Positions 42,910 to 51,562 of a stretch of DNA of 64,000 nt are shown one piece after another. Both the position numbers and the translations under genes were made by a program. Every line of letters starts with the position of its first letter. The first letter of the stretch is position 1. The notes under the pieces are model-generated. The model was not told the DNA's origin. It did no database searches and worked only from the letters and a program-made list of their open reading frames with translations. The stretch spans positions 191,869 through 255,868 of the forward strand of contig CAYSAU010000002.1 in the NCBI GenBank assembly GCA_964429135.1, written 5' to 3'. This stretch comes from CAZSDU01 sp964429135. Lineage in GTDB: Bacteria; Bacteroidota; Bacteroidia; Bacteroidales; FEN-979.

Positions 42910-44847
42910 TCAGGACATTTGCTGTTTCAGAATCTTCAGTTTGGCCTCCATCACTTTCAACTCACTCTTGGCCAGGTCAATCTTCTTTTCGAACTCGGCT
43001 TTAAGGATCTGTGCATTTTTTGACTTGGCCAGGAAGCCGATGTTGTTCTCCCAAAGGTTGATGTCCTCTTTCATCTTGCTGATCTTTCCCATGAGTGTTT
43101 CTTTCTCACGACCAATGAAACGACGAGATTGAGGATCATTTTTCATGGACTCAATACGCGATTGGAAATTCATGGTACTCATTTCGACTTCACTGATTTT
43201 AAGTTTGTCGAGATGTTGACTGATGAGTGAACGAAATTCATTGTGCAAACGGTCTTTATCCTTCATGGGGATATGTCCTATATCTGTCCATTCCCGCTGG
43301 AAGGTTTTCAGTATTTCAAGATTTGCTGTTTTGTCACCTCCGAACTGGTAATCCTTGATCCTGTTGATCAGTTCAGTCTTTTTTCTAAGGTTTTCTTCCT
43401 CATGGCCCTGGATATTGGCGAAGTAAGCTGATTTGGCATGGAAGAAAGCATCGCAGGCTGCCCGAAAACGTTTCCAAATTTTATCGGAGTGTTTTTTGGG
43501 CACGGGTCCGATTTTTTTCCATTCTCCCTGGAGCCGGATCATTTCGTTGGTGGTTTTCTTCCAATCGTTGTTGCTCTGCAAATTTTCTGCTTGTATGCAG
43601 ATTTCAAGTTTCAGGTTGTAATTTTGAAGTTGTTGTTCCTTTAATTTATCAAAGAACTCTTTTTTATTTGCAAAAAAAGTATCCAGGCTGGTTTTAAAGC
43701 GGTTCCATATATCTGCATTGACTTTCTGGGGCACAGTGCCTATACTTTTCCAGATTTTCAGCAACTCATTGACTTTGTTGGTGTTCTCCTGCCATTCCCT
43801 GATGTTCTCATTTTTCAGTTCAAGTAAAATTTCGGCTTGTTCGCAAAGTGCCGTTTTTGTCTCCAGATTTTTCTGCTGTTCTTGTTCGATCAATGTATAA
43901 TGTTCCCGGCGCCGGTCATTGATCTTATTGGTGGTATTTTTAAATCTTTCCCAAATCTCCTCTTTTTTATCAGCAGGAACAGGCCCGATTTCTTTCCATT
44001 CTTCATGATATTTCTGAAGTTTCTTGAAGGATTTAATCGCAGACGTTTCCAGCAGAAGTTCTTCAGTTTTCTCACACAGGGCGATCTTTGCTTCGAGATT
44101 TTTCCTAAGGTCAAGATCTTTCAGCTCCTTATTCAGCTTAATTTTTTCGAAGAATTTCTCAACCAGGAAATGATAGTTTTGCCACAAATTGTTAATTTCT
44201 CCCCTGGGTACCATCCCGATTTCTTTCCAGGTTTCCTGTAGCGCTTTAAACTCATCATAGGTTTTTTTCAGGGTTTCTTCAGAGCTGATCAGTATCTTGA
44301 GTTCCTCCAGGATTTGTAATTTCTTTTTAAGGTTCTCTTTCTTGATCTTTTCCTGTTCTTCTGTATAACGGGCTTTATTGGCTTTATAAATATTAAAAAT
44401 CTCGTTGAACTTTAAGTCCAGTTCATCTTCTTTTACCGCTTCCAGTTCTTCCTTGGAAACACCCTCTTCACCAGCTTTTTCGTACTGACTTAGGGTCTCT
44501 TCTTTCTTCTTTTTCAGGAAGGCGACTTTGATCAAGGCAATCCGGATTTTAAAGGTGTTGATATCCGGCTCGCCGACCGCTTTTTCGAGCAGTTCTATCA
44601 GCTCGATACGGCTATAACGCGAATAATTTTCTTCCGTATCTTGTTCCGGGAGGTTTTCTGATTCATCCAAGATTTCATCCGGATGCTCATCAAAATGATT
44701 CTCGATCGGTTCTTCAGTCTGAGCAGGCTCAGTCGGGAGTTTGATTTCGTTTATTTCCGTCGTCAATACAACGGATTGAGTATTCTCCTCCTGCAGGACA
44801 ATATTTTCCTGTTCAGGATTCTGATGGGTGTTGTCAGTATTTTCCAT
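42910..44847 (-). CDS. DUF349 repeat protein
   Basis: A 645-residue helical, charged cytoplasmic protein. Five DUF349 repeats can be counted, each with a core such as WKEIGPVPADKKEEIWERF, WKSIGTVPQKVNADIWNRF or WTDIGHIPMKDKDRLHNEF, at intervals of about 70 residues from residue 210 onward. The first 90 residues are very acidic (Glu/Asp/Gln-rich), and the C-terminal 90 are a predicted coiled coil. The family is widespread in Bacteroidota; I know of no established function. Its -7 promoter lies about 75 bases upstream. It precedes aroC on the same strand. Confidence 0.9.
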   Translation of the reverse strand: MENTDNTHQNPEQENIVLQEENTQSVVLTTEINEIKLPTEPAQTEEPIENHFDEHPDEILDESENLPEQDTEENYSRYSRIELIELLEKAVGEPDINTFKIRIALIKVAFLKKKKEETLSQYEKAGEEGVSKEELEAVKEDELDLKFNEIFNIYKANKARYTEEQEKIKKENLKKKLQILEELKILISSEETLKKTYDEFKALQETWKEIGMVPRGEINNLWQNYHFLVEKFFEKIKLNKELKDLDLRKNLEAKIALCEKTEELLLETSAIKSFKKLQKYHEEWKEIGPVPADKKEEIWERFKNTTNKINDRRREHYTLIEQEQQKNLETKTALCEQAEILLELKNENIREWQENTNKVNELLKIWKSIGTVPQKVNADIWNRFKTSLDTFFANKKEFFDKLKEQQLQNYNLKLEICIQAENLQSNNDWKKTTNEMIRLQGEWKKIGPVPKKHSDKIWKRFRAACDAFFHAKSAYFANIQGHEEENLRKKTELINRIKDYQFGGDKTANLEILKTFQREWTDIGHIPMKDKDRLHNEFRSLISQHLDKLKISEVEMSTMNFQSRIESMKNDPQSRRFIGREKETLMGKISKMKEDINLWENNIGFLAKSKNAQILKAEFEKKIDLAKSELKVMEAKLKILKQQMS

Positions 44848-44922
44848 TCGTAGATGATCATCCTATAATTAATACCATTTTAGCGTCCGACTTTCGCCGG
44901 TTATATTGTTTCCTAAGAGCGG

Positions 44923-44930
44923 CAAAGATA
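44923..44930 (-). promoter_or_regulatory. -7 promoter element of the DUF349 gene
   Basis: The minus strand reads TATCTTTG, an exact TAnnTTTG match, in the gap between the DUF349 and patatin genes. It leaves a leader of about 70 bases, without a recognised structure. Confidence 0.45.
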
Positions 44931-44954
44931 ATAATTATTTTATACCGCCTAATC

Positions 44955-47252
44955 TCAAGGCATTCCCCTTTTATTAAAGATGATATAGCCGAAATTAAAG
45001 TTAAGGGTGAAGGGGTCATGCATTTTATCGTAATAGTTTACTCCCAGGCTGAGCGGACCCAGCGGGCTGTTATAGACAACCGCTGTCGAAGCCATATAAG
45101 CACGGTCACTGAACTTTTTCCCGTACTGGGCAGTCTGGGTGGCAGGATTTTCAAGAATGGCTTGATAAGGCTGAAATAAATAACCTTCAAGGCGGTATTC
45201 AATTTTTTTATATATCCTTAAAACCATTTTCAGTCCCGCGGCAATATAATTATTTGCCCGGAAGGCAGGTAAAAAAAAGGTCTGGCTTTCTGGTAAGGGT
45301 TGAAAAGCAGTTGCAAATAAAAGGCTGGAAACATAATTGGCAAAAAGAGGCTGGTTGGAAATGCTCCCTTCTGCATAAAATCCAAGCTTGACAGGCCCCA
45401 GACTTTGGAAATAATTGTCATAGATCAGGCTGAACCTTAACCAGCTGTGGTGATTAATGATAAATACCGGGTTTATAGCAGTGGAACCAGGACTCAGGCT
45501 TTCCCTTCCATTGACGTAAGAAAGCGAAAGTTTCAACCTGGCTCCTGCATTGGCGAATTGCTTGCGATTCAACCCGTTTAACTCAAAAGAAAAAGATGGA
45601 GCCAGATAAGTAAAACTGGTGTGATCAGCTGTATCCGTTCGGGAAAAAACATTGGACTGATAATATTTGTCTGAAGCATAAGAATAGGTCAATCCCAACG
45701 CCAGCTTCCCCTTGTTTGTACAAGGCATTCCGATTTGCAGATGAGAGAAATTTTCGCTTTCAATGATATAGTTCGGGGTTTTGTCATCAAAGAAAAAACT
45801 GACATTTTTAAAATAATTAAAGTTGTTATAAGTGTAATTTGCCTCAATGAACCAGGGAGTTGCGGAGTTGAAATCTATCCTTGCTTCTGCTTTTGCTGAT
45901 GTGTAAAACCTTCCGAAATATCCGTTGACCATAAAGTGCAGGGCTTTTGTCCATAGATATTTATAACGGAATTCAAGAAAAGCCATATTCGTGGTACCCA
46001 GGGTGAAATTACCACCGAACTGAGCTTCGAAATTCATTGATTTCTGAATGTCAAGACGAAGTTTGAAGTTCCCAGTTACCGGGTTATATTCAGCCACCGG
46101 AAAAATACTTTTTACATATCCTTCATCAATAAAGCGGAAATATTCAGGTCTGAGCTCTTCTTCATGCACGATCGTCCTGCCATGTTTGAGGATCTTCCGT
46201 ACATATTTTTCCTGCGCCTTGTTCAAACCTGTGATATAAATGGAATCAAAAAGGAGTTCGGGTTTTAAATGGTTGAACGCAGCTCTCTTTTCTGCAACTC
46301 TTTCCGGAGTAATACTGTCGGTGACCAGCTTACGGATGTCGGAGATTTTTCGCCATGCTGCCTGATAACCACTATCAGCCAATTCACTTGTATGTGTGAA
46401 ATCAAGTAATCCGTAAGAAGGTATCCTAGGGACGATCATTACCGAACGGCTGAAATTAATGGTGTCATTCTGACGCTCCATAAGCATGACCAACAGCTGT
46501 GAAACAATGTCATCCCGCTCAGGTTTATCATACCGCTGAGCTACCCGGCTCCCAATGATCACGTCAGGATGGAAGTCATTGATGACCACATCAACGGGAA
46601 AATTATTATACATGCCCCCATCGAATACGAGTTTTTTTTTGATCACCACAGGGGAAAAGATCAGGGGAATACTCATTGACCCTCTGACCGCGGTACCCAG
46701 ATCACCACGACTAAGAACCACGGCTTCGGTGGAGTCGATATCGGATACCACGCAACGGAAAGGAACCATCAGATGATCGAAATTTCCGTGACAGACTGCA
46801 TTAGCCGGAGCGAATAATCTCATGAAGTGGTAGTCTATCTCATGGGTTTTTATCAAATGGGAGGGAAGAATGGAAGTTAATTTTTTCCCAAAATCAAAAT
46901 CGGTACTGATCCAGGAAGCATTGGGGTCTTCTTTACGGTAAAAATGAATATAAGTATCATCCATAATCCCTGAAGCCCATTGCTGAAATTCTTTGGATCC
47001 CATCAGTTTTTCCATCTCGTCAGGAGAATAACCACTGGCATACAGGGCCCCGATGATAGCCCCGATGGAAGTTCCGGCAATATATGAGATGGGAATATGT
47101 TGTTCTTCCAATGCCCTGATCACACCAATATGGGCACCTCCTTTACTTGCTCCTCCCGAAAGCACAAGAGCAACACGCTGGGAATACAGGGAATGAGGTG
47201 TCAGCAATGAGCAAAACAGTAAGAATATGAAAAGAAATATTTTTGTTTTCAT
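44955..47252 (-). CDS. patatin-like phospholipase fused to an outer-membrane barrel
   Basis: A 765-residue protein from the ATG at 47252 (MKTKIFLFIFLLFCSLLTPH). The signal peptide is followed by a patatin domain (about 27-325) with the oxyanion loop SGGASKGG (32-39), nucleophile motif GTSIG (60-64, Ser62) and the DGG catalytic Asp motif (211-213). A POTRA-like linker segment (FDSIYITGLNKAQEKYVRKIL, about 335-385) leads into a BamA-like barrel of alternating strands to the C-terminus. This is the layout of type Vd-like patatin autotransporters such as PlpD. It may act as a surface or periplasmic lipase; the lipid target is unknown. Confidence 0.88.
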   Translation of the reverse strand: MKTKIFLFIFLLFCSLLTPHSLYSQRVALVLSGGASKGGAHIGVIRALEEQHIPISYIAGTSIGAIIGALYASGYSPDEMEKLMGSKEFQQWASGIMDDTYIHFYRKEDPNASWISTDFDFGKKLTSILPSHLIKTHEIDYHFMRLFAPANAVCHGNFDHLMVPFRCVVSDIDSTEAVVLSRGDLGTAVRGSMSIPLIFSPVVIKKKLVFDGGMYNNFPVDVVINDFHPDVIIGSRVAQRYDKPERDDIVSQLLVMLMERQNDTINFSRSVMIVPRIPSYGLLDFTHTSELADSGYQAAWRKISDIRKLVTDSITPERVAEKRAAFNHLKPELLFDSIYITGLNKAQEKYVRKILKHGRTIVHEEELRPEYFRFIDEGYVKSIFPVAEYNPVTGNFKLRLDIQKSMNFEAQFGGNFTLGTTNMAFLEFRYKYLWTKALHFMVNGYFGRFYTSAKAEARIDFNSATPWFIEANYTYNNFNYFKNVSFFFDDKTPNYIIESENFSHLQIGMPCTNKGKLALGLTYSYASDKYYQSNVFSRTDTADHTSFTYLAPSFSFELNGLNRKQFANAGARLKLSLSYVNGRESLSPGSTAINPVFIINHHSWLRFSLIYDNYFQSLGPVKLGFYAEGSISNQPLFANYVSSLLFATAFQPLPESQTFFLPAFRANNYIAAGLKMVLRIYKKIEYRLEGYLFQPYQAILENPATQTAQYGKKFSDRAYMASTAVVYNSPLGPLSLGVNYYDKMHDPFTLNFNFGYIIFNKRGMP

Positions 47253-47268
47253 CAATCATCGCAACATC

Positions 47269-47664
47269 TTAAGAACGCAGGATGGTTATCTCATTTTCAA
47301 TTTTTTCGCTGAGATGTCTTTTTACTGCACAGAGTGAAGCTGACTTGATGACAGCTCCTTCATATTGCTCAGGAAAATCTTTGGGAACATGAACCTGCAT
47401 GATGAATTTTACGATCATTTTCAATACCGGATCATAGTGGTAGTCCATGGTGATATGAATCCCTTCGCTCGGAATGCCACGCTGATCGCAAAAGCCTTTG
47501 ACATAAATCCCTGCACAGGTTCCCAGGGAAGCTAAAAACAAGGAAAATGGCGTGGGGGCAGTAGCCTGTCCGCCTGATTCCAAATCCTGATCTGTATGAA
47601 CCGTGAAACCCTCAACCAGGGCATCAACTTTTTTCCCTCCGGGGAAAGTAATTTTTATCGGCAT
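47269..47664 (-). CDS. OsmC/Ohr-family protein
   Basis: A 131-residue protein of the OsmC fold, usually a thiol-dependent reductase for organic peroxides. The two conserved cysteines are seen as Cys50 in SLGTCAGIYVKGFC and Cys112 in SASLCAVKRHL. The PTPFSLFLASLGTCAG block is characteristic of the family. It lies 16 bases upstream of the patatin gene on the same strand, so both may be on one mRNA from the -7 element at 47687-47694. A link between lipid turnover and lipid-peroxide defence is only an inference. Confidence 0.9.
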   Translation of the reverse strand: MPIKITFPGGKKVDALVEGFTVHTDQDLESGGQATAPTPFSLFLASLGTCAGIYVKGFCDQRGIPSEGIHITMDYHYDPVLKMIVKFIMQVHVPKDFPEQYEGAVIKSASLCAVKRHLSEKIENEITILRS

Positions 47665-47686
47665 GCTCGTTGTGTTTATTATATTG

Positions 47687-47694
47687 CAAAGGTA
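47687..47694 (-). promoter_or_regulatory. -7 promoter element of the OsmC-patatin pair
   Basis: The minus strand reads TACCTTTG, an exact TAnnTTTG match, 23 bases before the OsmC ATG at 47664. Confidence 0.45.
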
Positions 47695-47764
47695 CTAATC
47701 TTTCGTTTCATCGAGAAAAATCACTTTGAGATCGAATTTTTTACAGACATGGTGTTTTTTCAAA

Positions 47765-47772
47765 TAAATTTG
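47765..47772 (+). promoter_or_regulatory. -7 promoter element of the tricorn-like gene
   Basis: TAAATTTG, an exact TAnnTTTG match, lies 31 bases before the ATG at 47804. The 139-base divergent gap also holds the OsmC promoter and nothing else I recognise. Confidence 0.45.
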
Positions 47773-47803
47773 ATTTTTTTATTGCTCACTTAATCCACTT
47801 CCG

Positions 47804-50800
47804 ATGAAAAAATTACTTTTTACCTTGATTACCTCTTTCTTTCTGGGAAATCTTATGTCACAGGAAGAAGCCAGATTGCTGAGATTCCCTGCCGTACATG
47901 GGAATCAGATTGTGTTTACCTATGCCGGTGACTTATATTCCGTGGATAAAACAGGCGGATTGGCCAGAAAACTGACCAATGATGAAGAAGGTTTTGAAAT
48001 GTTTGCCCGATTCTCACCCGATGGTAAAAATATTGCCTTTACGGGTCAGTATGATGGGAATACTGAGGTTTACTTGATCCCCTCCGAAGGCGGAATTCCC
48101 AGACGACTTACATATACTGCTACCCTTGGTCGGGATGATGTTAGCGACCGTATGGGACCCAACAATATAGTCATGACCTGGAAAGATAACGAACAGATTG
48201 TTTTCCGCTCACGTAAACAAAGTTTCAACGACTTTAAAGGCCAGCTTTTTTTGGCCAATGTTAAGGGCGGTCTACCGGAAGAACTCCCTCTTCCCTGCGG
48301 GGGCTTCTGTTCCTATTCTCCTGACAAATCAAAACTTGCTTACAACCGCGTTTTTCGTGAATTCCGCACCTGGAAACACTATAAGGGAGGAATGGCAGAC
48401 GACATCTGGATCTATGATTTCACAACAAAACAAACCGAAAACATCACCCACAGCATAACACAGGATATGTTCCCGATGTGGGTTGGGGAAAAAATCTATT
48501 TTGTTTCTGAACGGGAACGCCCTACCAATTTATATTGCTATGACCTGAGAACAAAGATAACCCGGAAAGTGACCGACTTCAAGGATTATGATATTAAATT
48601 CCCTTCCCTGGGCGATCAGGATATTGTTTTTGAAAATGGTGGTTTCCTCTATGTCTTTAATCTGACTTCAGAAAAAACACAGAAAGTCAAGATTACCATC
48701 GCCAACGATTTTATCACCGGCCGAAATCCGATGAAAGATGCCAGCAAGTTCATCAACTCTTTCTCCGTATCTCCTGATGGAAAAAGAATTGCCTTTGGAG
48801 CCAGGGGTGACATCTGGACTATCCCTGCCAAAACCGGTATCACCAGAAACCTGACTGCTTCACCCGGGGTCCATGATAGAGATGTAGCCTGGTCGCCCGA
48901 TGGGAAGTATATCGCATTTATTTCCGACCGTTCGGGTGAAGATGAATTGTATGTCATCCAGCAGGATGGCAGTAGCGATCCAGTTCAGATCACAAAAAAT
49001 GCCGATACATACAAGTTTGGGATGACTTGGTCGCCCGACAGTAAAAAACTACTCTGGTCTGATAAGATGCTGAGATTACAATATGTGGACATTGAAACAA
49101 AAAATGTTACGCTGGTGGATCAGTCACCAAGCTGGGAATTTAGCAATTTCTCCTGGTCGCCCGACAGCAAATGGATCGCTTATACTTTCCCTAACCGTCG
49201 CACTACATCACAGATTTTCCTCTATGAACTGGCGACAAAAGCAAAGATTGCGGCTACAGATACCTGGTATGATGCTGGCAGTGTTTCCTTCAGCAGCGAT
49301 GGCAAATACATTGTTTTCACTTCCAACAGAGATTTTAACCCGACTTATAGCTGGGTGGAATGGAACCATGTCTATACCGACATGAGTAAGGTTTATTTCA
49401 TCCCCCTGGCAAAAGACACCCCGAATCCGTTTGCCCCTGAAAATGATGAAGTGTCAGTCAATAAGGAAGAAAAAAAGCCGACTGTTGACAAGGACACGAG
49501 AAAAGATGGGAAAAAGGACGAAAAAAAGGATAATGAAGCGAAAGCCGAAGTTGTCATGAAAGTCGACCCGGATGGAATTATGACACGGATCATGGCCTTA
49601 CCCATTGATGCCGGGATGTATTACAATGTCAATGCAATCTCCGACAATATCTATTATATTAAAGGCGGAAGCAGTGGAGCCCGTCCTGCCCTGATGTTAT
49701 TCAACTTGAAAGATAAAAAGGAGACTAATTTGGGAGAATATGGGAACTATGAAATTTCAGCAGATACAAAAAAAATGTTGATCGCTTCCGGTGGAAAATA
49801 TGGCGTGATCGATCTTCCCAAAGGAGGAAAAGTAGAAGTGAAAGACTGGGCAGATCTTTCCAATATGAAGCTGCTGGTTGACCTGAAGGCTGAATGGACT
49901 CAGATTTATAATGAATCATGGCGGCAGATGAAGTATTTTCTTTATGCTCCGAATATGCAGGGAGCTGACTGGCCTGACATTCAGAAAAAATATGCCGCAT
50001 TACTGCCTTATATCAATCACAGGGATGACCTGAATTATGTGATTGGCGAAATGATAGGCGAGATCAGTATCGGGCACTCCTATGTCGGAGCCGGAGATAA
50101 ACCTGGACCGAAACGCATCAATATGGGATTGCTAGGGGCAAAAATCAGCCGGGATCCTTCAGGCTACTATAAAATTGATCAAATCTTGAAAGGTGAGAAT
50201 TGGAGAAAAGATGTCCGTTCACCTTTGACGGAATTGGGTGTGAATGTGAATGAGGGAGATTTTATTATTGCCATCAACGGGAAATCAACGAAAACCATGT
50301 CAGATATTTATGCATCCATGGTCAACACGGCCGGGCAGCAGCTTGAACTGACCGTTAACGCTTCCCCCTCTGAATCTGCAGCCAGAAAATATCTCGTCGT
50401 TCCCATCAGTGATGAATCCAATCTTTACTATTATACCTGGGTACAGAATAACATCAGGAAAGTCAGTGAAGCAACCAATGGAGAAGTTGGTTACATTCAC
50501 ATCCCGGATATGAGTCCTGCAGGCTTGAATGAATTCGTTAAGTATTTTTATCCCCAGCTTGCCAAAAGAGCCCTGATCATTGATGATCGCGGAAATGGCG
50601 GAGGTAATGTATCTCCCATGATCATTGAACGCCTGAACCGTGAAATGACTATGATCACCATGGCTCGCAATACAGATGCGGCGCCTGGCCGCCTGGAAAT
50701 GCAATGGGGACCAAAATGTATGCTGACCGATAATTATTCTGCTTCGGATGGCGATTTATTTCCTTACCAGTTTAAAAAATTGAAGATCGGAAAGACGATT

Positions 50801-51088
50801 GGCAAGCGAACCTGGGGAGGCGTAGTGGGTATCAGGGGAAGCCTGCCTTTTATTGATGGGGGCTCCATGATGAGACCCGAATTCGCTCCTTACAGTGCAG
50901 ACGGGACATCATGGATCATCGAAGGATATGGTGTGGATCCCGATATTGAGGTAGATAATGATCCTGCAAAAGAATATGCCGGTGAAGACCAGCAACTCAA
51001 TAAAGCCATAGAAGTAATGAAAGAGGAATTAAAGAACTGGCCAAAAGAACTTCCGGCTATGCCGCCTTTCCCAGATAAAACAAAATAA
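47804..51088 (+). CDS. tricorn-like S41 serine protease with PDZ domain
   Basis: A 1094-residue exported homologue of tricorn protease. Domain order: signal peptide (1-19), a first propeller (about 25-310) and a second propeller of PD40-type repeats (VSPDGKRIAF, WSPDGKYIAFISDRSGEDE; about 320-540), a Lys/Asp/Glu-rich linker (about 543-590), the C1 domain, a PDZ domain (about 775-865) and the C-terminal S41 core (about 870-1094). Catalytic residues fit: His in ISIGHSYVG, Ser in NYSASDGDLFPY, and Glu in EGYGVDPDIEV. The enzyme probably degrades peptides in the periplasm. A strong bidirectional terminator follows three bases after the stop. Confidence 0.94.
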   Translation: MKKLLFTLITSFFLGNLMSQEEARLLRFPAVHGNQIVFTYAGDLYSVDKTGGLARKLTNDEEGFEMFARFSPDGKNIAFTGQYDGNTEVYLIPSEGGIPRRLTYTATLGRDDVSDRMGPNNIVMTWKDNEQIVFRSRKQSFNDFKGQLFLANVKGGLPEELPLPCGGFCSYSPDKSKLAYNRVFREFRTWKHYKGGMADDIWIYDFTTKQTENITHSITQDMFPMWVGEKIYFVSERERPTNLYCYDLRTKITRKVTDFKDYDIKFPSLGDQDIVFENGGFLYVFNLTSEKTQKVKITIANDFITGRNPMKDASKFINSFSVSPDGKRIAFGARGDIWTIPAKTGITRNLTASPGVHDRDVAWSPDGKYIAFISDRSGEDELYVIQQDGSSDPVQITKNADTYKFGMTWSPDSKKLLWSDKMLRLQYVDIETKNVTLVDQSPSWEFSNFSWSPDSKWIAYTFPNRRTTSQIFLYELATKAKIAATDTWYDAGSVSFSSDGKYIVFTSNRDFNPTYSWVEWNHVYTDMSKVYFIPLAKDTPNPFAPENDEVSVNKEEKKPTVDKDTRKDGKKDEKKDNEAKAEVVMKVDPDGIMTRIMALPIDAGMYYNVNAISDNIYYIKGGSSGARPALMLFNLKDKKETNLGEYGNYEISADTKKMLIASGGKYGVIDLPKGGKVEVKDWADLSNMKLLVDLKAEWTQIYNESWRQMKYFLYAPNMQGADWPDIQKKYAALLPYINHRDDLNYVIGEMIGEISIGHSYVGAGDKPGPKRINMGLLGAKISRDPSGYYKIDQILKGENWRKDVRSPLTELGVNVNEGDFIIAINGKSTKTMSDIYASMVNTAGQQLELTVNASPSESAARKYLVVPISDESNLYYYTWVQNNIRKVSEATNGEVGYIHIPDMSPAGLNEFVKYFYPQLAKRALIIDDRGNGGGNVSPMIIERLNREMTMITMARNTDAAPGRLEMQWGPKCMLTDNYSASDGDLFPYQFKKLKIGKTIGKRTWGGVVGIRGSLPFIDGGSMMRPEFAPYSADGTSWIIEGYGVDPDIEVDNDPAKEYAGEDQQLNKAIEVMKEELKNWPKELPAMPPFPDKTK

Positions 51089-51090
51089 TA

Positions 51091-51128
51091 AAAAAAAGAG
51101 GCTGTCAAAAGGGCAGCCTCTTTTTTTT
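51091..51128. terminator. bidirectional rho-independent terminator
   Basis: A run of A (51091-51097), GAGGCTG (51098-51104), a nine-base loop and CAGCCTC (51114-51120), followed by eight T. The A-run and T-run make it work in both directions, ending the tricorn-like gene and the convergent lipoprotein gene. Confidence 0.9.
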
Positions 51129-51140
51129 AGCTTTAAAAAA

Positions 51141-51524
51141 TTACTTACCTGTAACCGATAAAGTGGTTTCAACGGAAAATGATCTTCCATCGGAAACAAC
51201 AGAGCCAACAAAGGTAAACCTCCAGATTCCGAGTTGTTTGGCATAGGCATCGGGGAAAGTAATCCCTTCATCTTTAATCCAGATATCTCCACCTGCGGTG
51301 TAAGTGTAAGTGTTCAACAGCGGATCCTTTATGCTGACTTTGGTCAGGCGGACATCGTCTGTGGAGCAATAACCAATGAACTGCAGCCAGTCGCCGGAAG
51401 GAATTCCAGTAACGACAAAAGTGGGATCAGGCTTGGGATCCTCTTTTTTCTTACATCCTGAGGTGAATAAAACGGCGCCCATCAGCAGGAAGCCGATCAG
51501 TAAAAGTGCTTTGTTTGTTCTCAT
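51141..51524 (-). CDS. small lipoprotein of unknown function
   Basis: A 127-residue protein from the ATG at 51524 (MRTNKALLLIGFLLMGAVLF). The signal ends in TSGC with Cys24 as lipidation site, then a charged linker KKKEDPKPDP and a beta-rich domain of about 95 residues (FVVTGIPSGDWLQFIG to the end SVETTLSVTGK). No family is recognised. It follows the FlaA1-type dehydratase gene by 38 bases on the same strand, but the content does not suggest a shared pathway. The terminator at 51091-51128 ends its transcript. Confidence 0.72.
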   Translation of the reverse strand: MRTNKALLLIGFLLMGAVLFTSGCKKKEDPKPDPTFVVTGIPSGDWLQFIGYCSTDDVRLTKVSIKDPLLNTYTYTAGGDIWIKDEGITFPDAYAKQLGIWRFTFVGSVVSDGRSFSVETTLSVTGK

Positions 51525-51562
51525 GTCTAAGGTTTTTGGGATTGTTTTTATACAAAAATAAA

